Of a stretch of DNA of 64,000 nucleotides, positions 55,133 to 64,000 are shown in pieces. Made by a program: the position numbers and the translations under genes. The stretch is from Variovorax boronicumulans (lineage in GTDB: Bacteria; Pseudomonadota; Gammaproteobacteria; Burkholderiales; Burkholderiaceae_C), in assembly GCF_030812215.1 (NCBI RefSeq), contig NZ_JAUSSG010000010.1:186001-250000 (forward strand), in the 5' to 3' direction. Position 1 is the stretch's first letter; the number at the start of each line of letters is the position of its first letter. A model generated the notes under the pieces. It did no database searches and was not told the origin of the DNA. It saw only the letters and a program-made list of their open reading frames with translations.

Positions 55133-55723
55133 ATGAATCCTGAATTTTCGATCTGTGTGTATTGCGGCTCGCGCCCCGGCGAGCGTCCCGAGTTTTCCGA
55201 GGCCGCCAAGGCGGTCGGCCAATGGATCGGCCAGCATGGCGGCCAACTGGTCTACGGTGGCGGCCGCACCGGCCTGATGGGCACGGTGGCCGAAGCCACC
55301 CGTCTGGCCGGCGGCCGCGTCGTCGGCATCATCCCCAAGGCCCTGGTCGACAAGGAACTGGCCAACCCCCTCTGCGACGAACTGCACGTGGTGGACACCA
55401 TGCACGAGCGCAAGGCCATGATGGGCGAGCGCGCCGATGCCTTCATCGCCCTCCCGGGCGGCATTGGCACCTTCGAGGAACTGTTCGAGATCTGGACCTG
55501 GCGCCAGCTTGGTTACCACGACAAGCCGACCGGCATTCTCAACACCGCCGGCTACTACGACAAGCTGCTCGATTTTCTTGCGCACAGCGTGCGCGAGGGC
55601 TTCATGGGCGACTGGCAGATGCAGTTGATCCGCACCGGCACCGACGCCACCGAACTGCTCACTGCGCTGCGCGCCGAAGCGCCGCTCCATCCTCGCGAAG
55701 ACAGGCTGTCGGAAAACCTCTGA
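55133..55723 (+). CDS. LOG-family (TIGR00730) nucleotide phosphoribohydrolase
   Basis: A 196-residue Rossmann-like protein of the LONELY GUY family: SICVYCGSRPGE at the start, LVYGGGRTGLMG, and the PGGIGTFEELFE active-site signature. Family members hydrolyse cytokinin riboside monophosphates or AMP to the free base. I start at ATG 55133 (MNPEFSIC). It follows dgkA by 31 bp and ends at a terminator. Confidence 0.93.
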   Translation: MNPEFSICVYCGSRPGERPEFSEAAKAVGQWIGQHGGQLVYGGGRTGLMGTVAEATRLAGGRVVGIIPKALVDKELANPLCDELHVVDTMHERKAMMGERADAFIALPGGIGTFEELFEIWTWRQLGYHDKPTGILNTAGYYDKLLDFLAHSVREGFMGDWQMQLIRTGTDATELLTALRAEAPLHPREDRLSENL

Positions 55724-55740
55724 CGCCCGTCTCCAAAGAA

Positions 55741-55766
55741 AAAGCCCCGCTCGATGGGGCTTTTTT
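55741..55766. terminator. Terminator between the LOG gene and glnB
   Basis: AAAGCCCC (55741-55748) pairs with GGGGCTTT (55756-55763) and is followed by TTTTTT. It can end the plus-strand transcript, and on the minus strand the A-rich side ends glnB as well. Confidence 0.88.
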
Positions 55767-55768
55767 GC

Positions 55769-57801
<2,033 letters not shown>

Positions 57802-57820
57802 ACAGAAGGAAGAAAAAGGC

Positions 57821-59056
57821 TTGAACGATTATGTCATTCGGGTTCTGGCGTCGCCGTCGGACGTGAGCCCGAAAGCCTGGAACGCGCTGCTCGCCGCGCA
57901 GGCCGAGCCCTCGCCTTTCATGCGCCACGAATACCTCGCGGCACTGCACGAAAGCGACAGCGCATCGCCAGCGAGCGGATGGACGGCGCAGTTCCTCACG
58001 CTCTGGCGCGGCAAGCAGCTCGAAGCCGCCTGCCCGGTCTACATCAAGGACCATTCCTACGGCGAGTACGTCTTCGACTGGGCCTGGGCGAATGCGTACG
58101 AGCAGCACGGGCCCGCCTACTACCCCAAGGCCGTCGTCGCCGTGCCGTTCACGCCGGTGCCAGGCACGCGTCTCCTGGCGCGCGATGCGCAGAGCCGCAC
58201 GCTGCTGGTGCAGGCACTGGTCGCGTGGTGCAAGCAGGAAGAACTGTCGTCCCTGCACCTGCTCTTCGGTGCCGATGACGACATCGCCGCATGCACCGAA
58301 GCCGGGCTGATGCTGCGCAATACGGTGCAGTTCCATTGGACGAATGTGGCCCCCACGCTCGGCACTGACGTGTCCTCGCTGCCCCCCGAGGGGGCGCGTT
58401 TCGCCTTGGGGCGGCCCGGCGGCGAAACCGGCTATCCGGATTTCGACACCTTCCTCGCCAGCCTCGCCCACGACAAGCGCAAGAAGATCCGCCAGGAGCG
58501 CCGCAAGGTCGCCGACGCCGGCGTGAGCTTCCGCTGGTCGCGCGGCAAGGACATCTCCAAGGCCGACTGGGATTTCTTCTACCGCTGCTACGAGCGCACC
58601 TACCGCGAGCACGGCAACCCGCCCTATCTCACACGCGATTTCTTCCAGCGCATGGCCGACACCCTGCCCGAGGCCTGGCTGCTGTTCGTCGCCGAGCGCA
58701 ACGGCAAGCCCATGGCGACGAGCCTGATCGCGCTCTCCACGCAGCCGGACGAACCTCTCGTGGCATACGGCCGCTACTGGGGCGCGCTGGAGCGCGTCGA
58801 CTGCCTGCACTTCGAGGCCTGCTACTACCAGCCCCTTGCCTGGTGCATCGAACACGGCGCCAAGCGCTTCGAGGGCGGTGCGCAGGGCGAGCACAAGATG
58901 GCGCGCGCGCTGATGCCAGTGAAGACCACCAGCGCCCACTGGCTGGCGCACCCGGCGTTCTCGGATGCGGTCGAGCGCTTCCTCGAACGCGAAGGGGCCG
59001 GCATCGAGAACTACATGGACCACCTGGGCGAGCGCAGCCCGTTCAAGGCCGGCTGA
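57821..59056 (+). CDS. GNAT/FemAB-like acyltransferase (DUF482-type), with a repeat-derived insert
   Basis: A 411-residue acyltransferase-like protein of the DUF482/peptidogalycan-biosynthesis family: SPFMRHEYLAALHES, CPVYIKDHSYGEYVFDWAWANAYEQHG, DFDTFLASLAHDKRKKIRQERRK, and YYQPLAWCIEHGAKRFEGGAQGEHKMARALMPVKT. The start is TTG 57821 (AGGAAG upstream). Between FHWTN and GYPDF, where homologues run directly on, there is an extra segment (about residues 175-200, APTLGTDVSSLPPEGARFAL) made by an inverted copy of the dispersed repeat (58344-58419), still in frame. Confidence 0.9.
   Translation: MNDYVIRVLASPSDVSPKAWNALLAAQAEPSPFMRHEYLAALHESDSASPASGWTAQFLTLWRGKQLEAACPVYIKDHSYGEYVFDWAWANAYEQHGPAYYPKAVVAVPFTPVPGTRLLARDAQSRTLLVQALVAWCKQEELSSLHLLFGADDDIAACTEAGLMLRNTVQFHWTNVAPTLGTDVSSLPPEGARFALGRPGGETGYPDFDTFLASLAHDKRKKIRQERRKVADAGVSFRWSRGKDISKADWDFFYRCYERTYREHGNPPYLTRDFFQRMADTLPEAWLLFVAERNGKPMATSLIALSTQPDEPLVAYGRYWGALERVDCLHFEACYYQPLAWCIEHGAKRFEGGAQGEHKMARALMPVKTTSAHWLAHPAFSDAVERFLEREGAGIENYMDHLGERSPFKAG
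58344..58419. repeat. Inverted, in-frame copy of the palindromic repeat
   Basis: Read in reverse complement, this segment matches 45233-45309: GGCCCCCACGCTC, TGCCCCCCGAGGGGGC, CGCCTTGGG, GCGGCCCGG. It lies inside the GNAT/FemAB-like gene, in frame, at a place where the family has no such segment. Confidence 0.82.
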
Positions 59057-59128
59057 TCGGGGCCTCCGAATTGCCTCCCCGGGCTGCTATAAAAGCGCCC
59101 AATATTCAGACAACAAGGAGGGATTTCG

Positions 59129-59881
59129 ATGCCATTCATCGGACTGGGACTGCACGTCCTCATCGCGCTGTTCTTCGCCGTGCATGCCATGCGCCACGGC
59201 AAGCAGATCTACTGGCTCATCATCCTGTTCAGCTTCCCGCTGCTGGGCAGCGTGGTGTATTTCGTAGTCGAGTACCTGCCCGCCTCGCGAATGCAGCGCA
59301 CCGCAGGGAAGGTGGCCACTGCCGCCATCGGCTTCATCGACCCCGAGCGCGAGTACCGCGCAGCTACCGAAGCCTACGACCTCGCCCCTACAGCCCAGAA
59401 CAAGCTGCGCCTCGCGAAGGCCGCTCTCGACAAGGGCCAGGCTGCCGATGCGGTCGGGCACTACCGCGACGCACTGAAAGGCCCGCTCTCCTCGGACCCC
59501 GAACTGCAGTTCGGCCTGGCCAGCGCGTTGCTCGCCGCAGGCGGTGCTGCTTCGGGTCGCGAAGCGCTGCAGGCACTCCAGGCCCTGCGCACCGCACGTG
59601 ACGACTACCGCAAGGACGAGGTCGCAGTGCTCACCGCTCGCGCGCTCGCCGCCGATGGCCGCCAGGCGGAAGCACGCGAGGCCTTCGAGGCCGCGCTGAG
59701 CCAGTACAACACCGTCGAGATCCGCGCCCGCTACATCGCGTGGCTGGCCGAGCAGGGCGACACCAATGGCGCACAGCGCCACTGGAACGAGCTCCAGCAA
59801 TCTGCTCGCCATTGGAATTCGCACGCACGGTCCGTCAATCGCGAGTGGATGCGGCTGGCCGAGGGTGCCACGCGGGCCTGA
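59129..59881 (+). CDS. TPR-like membrane-anchored protein (250 aa)
   Basis: A 250-residue protein. Two N-terminal membrane helices (GLGLHVLIALFFAVHAM and IYWLIILFSFPLLGSVVYFVVEYL) resemble the PLDc_N/phospholipase-D nuclease N-terminal module. The rest is a helical solenoid with TPR-like units (AATEAYDLAPTAQNKLRLAKAALDKGQAADAVGHYRDAL and on). It has a good ribosome site (AAGGAGG). Probably a scaffold at the inner membrane; partners are unknown. Confidence 0.82.
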   Translation: MPFIGLGLHVLIALFFAVHAMRHGKQIYWLIILFSFPLLGSVVYFVVEYLPASRMQRTAGKVATAAIGFIDPEREYRAATEAYDLAPTAQNKLRLAKAALDKGQAADAVGHYRDALKGPLSSDPELQFGLASALLAAGGAASGREALQALQALRTARDDYRKDEVAVLTARALAADGRQAEAREAFEAALSQYNTVEIRARYIAWLAEQGDTNGAQRHWNELQQSARHWNSHARSVNREWMRLAEGATRA

Positions 59882-59917
59882 TCGCCTTCACCAAAAGAAA
59901 AAAAGGGAGTACCGGCA

Positions 59918-60658
59918 ATGAAGATCACTGAGTCCAGGCGTCGCTGCCTGATCGCCGCTGCATGCGCAGCACTGTCCTGGGGCCAAGGAAACGCTCTGGC
60001 CGCGCAGGCCTTGGAGTCTGTCGCGTCTCACATCGAGAGAACCGGGGCAGTGGGAGGCCTTGCCAGAATGCCCGCGCCGTTGGGAGCAAGGGCCGAAGTC
60101 GACTACCCCGACCTTGCCAAACGGGCAGGCATGGGAGGTCGAGTGACCGTCGCTGTGTTCGTCGACGAAAACGGTCGGCCTCTCAAGACGCGGATCGCTT
60201 CGCGCGAGCCCATGTTCCTGGATATCTTCGACGACGCCTCGCGTCGTTCGGCCATGGGTGTCCGCTATAGCCCAGGCCTGGATGAAAACGGAAAACCGAC
60301 CGCAATGTGGGTCGAGCAGCCGTTCAGGTACGCGCTCAATGGCGAGACACCGCCACGCTGCACGGTGGACACGGCAGCACATTACCCAGAGGCTGCCCGC
60401 GCTGCGGGGATCGAAGCCACGGTTGGCGTCTTCGTGAATCTGGACGCAAACGGCTGGCCCGCCAGGAACGGAATGGCCGTCATCGGCCGAATTCCGACGA
60501 ATGCGAGTCTGTTCGATGAGCCGGCAAAGGCAGCCCTGCTGAAAATTCGCTGCCAGCCTGCCAATCGGGGCGGCGCGAACGTTCCAAGCATCGCCGTGGT
60601 CGATATCGCCTTCACGCCTCCCGTGGACAAGCTACCCGGAACCCCGGCGCAGGATTGA
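59918..60658 (+). CDS. Secreted protein with two TonB-C-like domains
   Basis: A 246-residue protein. The signal peptide (1-29, ending ALAAQ) is followed by two successive TonB C-terminal-like units: about 60-140 (DYPDLAKRAGMGGRVTVAVFVDENGRPLKTRI) and about 145-240 (HYPEAARAAGIEATVGVFVNLDANGWPARNGMAVI). A membrane anchor and Pro-rich spacer typical of TonB are absent. It may be a soluble periplasmic competitor or adaptor, not an energiser. AAAAGGGAG precedes the ATG. Confidence 0.75.
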   Translation: MKITESRRRCLIAAACAALSWGQGNALAAQALESVASHIERTGAVGGLARMPAPLGARAEVDYPDLAKRAGMGGRVTVAVFVDENGRPLKTRIASREPMFLDIFDDASRRSAMGVRYSPGLDENGKPTAMWVEQPFRYALNGETPPRCTVDTAAHYPEAARAAGIEATVGVFVNLDANGWPARNGMAVIGRIPTNASLFDEPAKAALLKIRCQPANRGGANVPSIAVVDIAFTPPVDKLPGTPAQD

Positions 60659-60779
60659 TGCGCCAATCTGCACCGGCCCCGCGAAAGGCATAGCCGCCCT
60701 CACCTTTCGTCGGATCGACAGGCTGCAGTGCTTCCCGCAGCATGCGAGCGGACAGTAACACCCTGCCAAAGGAAGACGC

Positions 60780-61436
60780 ATGCGGATCAAGCAAGCCCTC
60801 GCTCAACTCGCTCTGGGTGTCTTCATGGGAGCCGGCATCTCGGCCGCAAGTGCCGCGAGCTTCGACTGCGCCAAAGCCGGCAACGCGACCGAAAAAGCCA
60901 TCTGCGCCGACCCCGGCCTGTCGCGGCAGGACGAAGCCCTGGCTGCGCTCTACCAGCGCCAGCTCGATATGCCCGATACGGGCCAATGGGCAGCGATCCT
61001 GCGGCGCGACCAGCGCGACTGGATCGTCGTGCGCAACCGCGAATGCAAGGGCAACTTCGATTGCCTGAAGCAGGACTACCAGCGCCGCATCACCTACCTC
61101 AGCCATCCGCTGCTGCAATGGATGGGCCGCTACGTGCAGGGCAAATGCCCGCACGAAGGCCGCTTCCTCGACGTCACGCCCGGCGATGGCGGGCAGCTCG
61201 ATGTGGAGATCTACGTCTGCCCCAACCCGCGCGGCAACATGCTGCTGCAGGGCAGGAACGAGCTCGAAGCCGGGCAGCGCCTGCGGGTGGCAGAAAGCGG
61301 GCGTTGCACCCGCACTTTCCAGTTCGCCGCCGACCGCATCACGGTCGGCGACGGGCCCGAATGCGCACCCGCGCTGAAAGGCGTTTATGTGCGCGACCCG
61401 CGCCGCTCGCCGTTCGAACTCGAGGGCGCGAAGTGA
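60780..61436 (+). CDS. LprI-type lysozyme-inhibitor-like secreted protein
   Basis: A 218-residue protein with a signal peptide (1-25) and an N-terminal LprI domain: FDCAKAGNATEKAICADPGLSRQDEALAALYQRQ, with conserved Cys pairs and the RDQRDWIVVRNREC segment. The C-terminal half (about 115-218) is a Cys-containing beta-rich domain of unknown type. LprI inhibits lysozyme in mycobacteria; here the function is inferred from the domain. The ppa gene converges on it, 9 bp away. Confidence 0.83.
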   Translation: MRIKQALAQLALGVFMGAGISAASAASFDCAKAGNATEKAICADPGLSRQDEALAALYQRQLDMPDTGQWAAILRRDQRDWIVVRNRECKGNFDCLKQDYQRRITYLSHPLLQWMGRYVQGKCPHEGRFLDVTPGDGGQLDVEIYVCPNPRGNMLLQGRNELEAGQRLRVAESGRCTRTFQFAADRITVGDGPECAPALKGVYVRDPRRSPFELEGAK

Positions 61437-61445
61437 AAGACTGAA

Positions 61446-61973
61446 TTACTTCTTGTACGCGGCGATGCCGTCGACGACTTCCTTCTTCGCCGCATCGATG
61501 CCTTCCCAGCCCAGCACCTTGACCCACTTGCCGGCTTCCAGGTCCTTGTAGTGCTCGAAGAAGTGGCTGATGGCCTTCAGGCGCATCGGGTTCACATCGT
61601 CGACGGACTTCCAGTGGCTGTAGATCGGCAGCACCTTGTCGGTGGGCACGGCGAGCACCTTGCCGTCGACGCCGGCTTCGTCTTCCATCATCAGGATGCC
61701 CAGGGGGCGGCAGGGCACGACCACGCCCGGCAGCAGCGGATACGGGGCGATCACCAGCACGTCGACCGGGTCGCCGTCGCCCGACAGGGTCTGCGGCACG
61801 TAGCCGTAGTTGGCGGGGTAGTACATGGCCGTCGTCATGAAGCGGTCCACGAAGATCGCGCCGGATTCCTTGTCGACTTCGTACTTGATCGGGTCGGCGT
61901 TCATCGGGATTTCGATCACGACGTTGAAGGCATCGGGGACGTTCTTGCCGGGGGAGACTTTGTCGAAGGACAT
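61446..61973 (-). CDS. ppa: Soluble inorganic pyrophosphatase (family I)
   Basis: A 175-residue family I PPase. It has the [23 protein letters not shown] start, [24 protein letters not shown] with the metal-binding Asp set, and [16 protein letters not shown]. It hydrolyses PPi to 2 Pi in the cytoplasm. ATG 61973 (MSFDKVSPG). The membrane-bound PPase gene hppA is divergent, 256 bp away, so two unlike pyrophosphatases share a control region. Confidence 0.97.
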   Translation of the reverse strand: MSFDKVSPGKNVPDAFNVVIEIPMNADPIKYEVDKESGAIFVDRFMTTAMYYPANYGYVPQTLSGDGDPVDVLVIAPYPLLPGVVVPCRPLGILMMEDEAGVDGKVLAVPTDKVLPIYSHWKSVDDVNPMRLKAISHFFEHYKDLEAGKWVKVLGWEGIDAAKKEVVDGIAAYKK

Positions 61974-62229
61974 GACGTTTTTCGAGTAGTTGAAAAGTAT
62001 TGGGGAGACGGGGACAAACCCTGAGTTTACTTTCCGTGTCACCGGGCGGTCGCACACGACCGCGTTTTTGCCTGTAAATTGCAGCCGTTGGCCAATCGGC
62101 TCCTCACCTTTTCGGTGCAGCGAGCTTCGAGGAAGCAACGCGGCGGAGAACATGGTCCCGTACGCGTTGCACGCAGGGCCCATGCTGTCCGTCTCCACAA
62201 GTCACAACGAACGAATGGAGAAGCAAAGC

Positions 62230-64000
62230 ATGATCGGCAACACCCCCCTGATACTCGCCATCGTCTGCGGCCTCGTGGCCGTCGGCTACGGTTTCTGGGC
62301 CCGAAGTTGGATTCTCGCCAAGGACCCGGGCAACGCCCGGATGCAGGAAATCGCCGCCGCCATCCAGGCCGGCGCCTCGGCCTACCTTGCCAAGCAATAC
62401 ACGACCATCGCGGTGGTCGGCGTCGTCCTGGCGGTCCTCATCGCCCTCTTCCTCGACCTGACCACGGCCGTCGGCTTCGTGGTCGGTGCGGTGCTCTCGG
62501 GCGCCTGCGGCTTCATCGGCATGAACGTGTCGGTGCGCGCCAACGTGCGCACGGCGCAGGCGGCCACCAAGGGCATCGGCCCGGCGCTGGACGTGGCGTT
62601 CCGCGGCGGCGCCATCACCGGCATGCTGGTGGTGGGCCTGGGCCTCTTGGGCGTGACCGTCTTCTACTGGTTCCTGGCCGGCAGCGCGCCGAAGTCGGAC
62701 CACACCCTCGCGGCCATCCTCAACCCGCTGATCGGCTTTGCCTTCGGCTCCTCGCTGATCTCGATCTTCGCGCGGCTGGGCGGCGGCATCTTCACCAAGG
62801 GTGCCGACGTCGGCGCCGACCTGGTGGGCAAGGTCGAGGCCGGCATTCCGGAAGACGACCCGCGCAACCCGGCGGTGATCGCCGACAACGTGGGCGACAA
62901 CGTCGGCGACTGCGCCGGCATGGCGGCCGACCTGTTCGAGACCTACGCGGTGACGCTGATCGCCACCATGGTGCTCGGCGCGCTGATGGTCACCACGGCG
63001 CCCGGCAACGCGGTGCTGTATCCGCTCGCATTGGGCGGCGTGTCGATCATCGCGTCGATCATCGGCTGCTTCTTCGTGAAGGCGTCGCCGGGCATGGTCA
63101 ACGTGATGCCGGCGCTCTACAAGGGCCTGGCGGTCGCGGGCGTCCTGTCGCTGATCGCGTTCTGGTTCGTCACGGCCTGGATCATTCCGGACAACGCCAT
63201 CGCCGCGAGCGGCAGCCAGTTGAAGCTGTTCGGCGCCTGCTTCGTGGGCCTCGCGCTCACCGCCGCGCTGGTGTGGGTCACCGAGTACTACACCGGCACG
63301 CAGTACAAGCCGGTGCAGCACATCGCGCAGGCCTCGACCACGGGCCACGGCACCAACATCATCGCGGGCCTGGGCGTCTCGATGCGCTCGACGGCCTGGC
63401 CGGTGATCTTCGTCTGCATCGCGATCCTGGCGTCGTACGCGCTGGCCGGCCTGTTCGGCATCGCGGTGGCCGCCACCTCCATGCTGAGCATGGCAGGCAT
63501 CGTGGTCGCGCTGGATGCCTACGGCCCCATCACCGACAACGCCGGCGGCATCGCCGAGATGAGCGAGCTGCCCGACAGCGTGCGCGCCGTGACCGACCCG
63601 CTCGATGCCGTCGGCAACACGACCAAGGCCGTGACCAAGGGCTACGCCATCGGCTCGGCCGGCCTCGCCTCGCTGGTGCTCTTTGCCGACTACACCCACA
63701 AGCTGGAGAGCTTCGGGCTGAATATCAGCTTCAACCTGAGCGACCCAATGGTGATCGTGGGCCTCTTCATCGGCGGGCTGATTCCCTACCTCTTCGGCGC
63801 GATGGCCATGGAAGCCGTCGGCCGCGCAGCCGGTGCGGTGGTTGAGGAAGTGCGCCGTCAGTTCCGCGAGATCCCCGGGATCATGGAAGGCACCGGCAAG
63901 CCCGAGTACGGCAAGGCCGTGGGCATGCTGACCGGCGCGGCCATCAAGGAAATGATGATCCCGTCGCTGCTGCCGGTGGTGGTGCCGATCGTCGTGGGCC
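62230..64000 (+). CDS. hppA: Membrane proton-translocating pyrophosphatase HppA (partial, K+-independent type)
   Basis: The first 590 residues of a membrane H+-PPase that pumps protons by PPi hydrolysis; the gene runs off the window end, so no stop is seen. It starts at ATG 62230 ([14 protein letters not shown]). The PPi-binding block [18 protein letters not shown] is followed by [27 protein letters not shown]. Near residue 465 the [15 protein letters not shown] segment carries Lys after GNTT, the mark of the K+-independent group (K+-dependent enzymes have Ala). About 13 helices are visible. Together with soluble ppa it lets PPi be used for either heat or proton motive force. Confidence 0.96.
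   Translation, partial: MIGNTPLILAIVCGLVAVGYGFWARSWILAKDPGNARMQEIAAAIQAGASAYLAKQYTTIAVVGVVLAVLIALFLDLTTAVGFVVGAVLSGACGFIGMNVSVRANVRTAQAATKGIGPALDVAFRGGAITGMLVVGLGLLGVTVFYWFLAGSAPKSDHTLAAILNPLIGFAFGSSLISIFARLGGGIFTKGADVGADLVGKVEAGIPEDDPRNPAVIADNVGDNVGDCAGMAADLFETYAVTLIATMVLGALMVTTAPGNAVLYPLALGGVSIIASIIGCFFVKASPGMVNVMPALYKGLAVAGVLSLIAFWFVTAWIIPDNAIAASGSQLKLFGACFVGLALTAALVWVTEYYTGTQYKPVQHIAQASTTGHGTNIIAGLGVSMRSTAWPVIFVCIAILASYALAGLFGIAVAATSMLSMAGIVVALDAYGPITDNAGGIAEMSELPDSVRAVTDPLDAVGNTTKAVTKGYAIGSAGLASLVLFADYTHKLESFGLNISFNLSDPMVIVGLFIGGLIPYLFGAMAMEAVGRAAGAVVEEVRRQFREIPGIMEGTGKPEYGKAVGMLTGAAIKEMMIPSLLPVVVPIVVG

Noticed and set aside
62079-63845. Long open frames on both strands over hppA
   Set aside because: Arg/Gly/His-rich shadows; the true H+-PPase frame begins at 62230 and runs off the window.

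Overview
The window is high-GC proteobacterial chromosome, and everything in it fits a Comamonadaceae betaproteobacterium, most likely Variovorax or a close relative. The pointers are the long thiE, the Bug-type solute receptor, the nadE-glnB and ilvB-ilvH-ilvC-pssA-leuA gene orders, the aat-bpt pair, the sigma/DUF3619/DUF3106/RDD cluster, and short GC-rich palindromic repeats. This is inference from gene content; no database was searched. There is no phage, insertion sequence, CRISPR array or rRNA. The only tRNA is tRNA-Asn at 3250-3325.

Layout. 1-3.2 kb: end of a thiamin operon (probable thiG end, thiE) running into a TonB-dependent receptor. 3.2-7.6 kb: tRNA-Asn with promoter and terminator, a degenerate NlpD-like lipoprotein, small orphans, a CsgG-like lipoprotein and an MBL-fold hydrolase. 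7.6-15.4 kb: an accessory aromatic-oxidation operon (Rieske oxygenase alpha and beta, reductase, dienelactone hydrolase fused to a SnoaL-like domain, isochorismatase-like protein, SDR), with a divergent ABC binding protein and an AraC regulator. 15.6-19.7 kb: a quinone oxidoreductase with a frameshifted LysR gene, a lipase-like hydrolase and an orphan. 19.7-24.6 kb: a LysR regulator with two HTH domains facing ligJ-ligK, a Bug receptor and a signal-less binding protein; these act in the lower protocatechuate 4,5-cleavage pathway. 24.6-33.7 kb: regulators, two two-component systems and a DegP protease. 33.7-41.4 kb: pobR-like/pobA (4-hydroxybenzoate to protocatechuate), a small AraC operon, an orphan form II CoxL-like protein, and the N-end-rule transferases aat and bpt.

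41.4-52 kb is a minus-strand branched-chain amino-acid block: ilvB, ilvH, a DUF4282 gene, ilvC, pssA, a leucine-rich leader peptide with attenuator, and two leuA paralogues of different class. 52-64 kb is housekeeping: an ECF-like sigma factor with DUF3619 and DUF3106 genes, RDD, dgkA, a LOG-family gene, glnB-nadE, a FemAB/GNAT-like gene, tandem TonB-C-like and LprI-like secreted proteins, soluble ppa, and divergent membrane hppA, which runs off the end.

The most unusual signal is a dispersed palindromic repeat of about 76 bp. One copy is intergenic (45233-45309). Two others sit in frame inside conserved protein genes (bpt and the GNAT/FemAB-like gene), adding about 25 residues to each. A more diverged relative flanks the degP stop codon. 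Other leads are the leu attenuator, the oxygenase operon, the frameshifted LysR gene, an isochorismatase-like protein without its cysteine, and a 122-bp palindrome after coxL.
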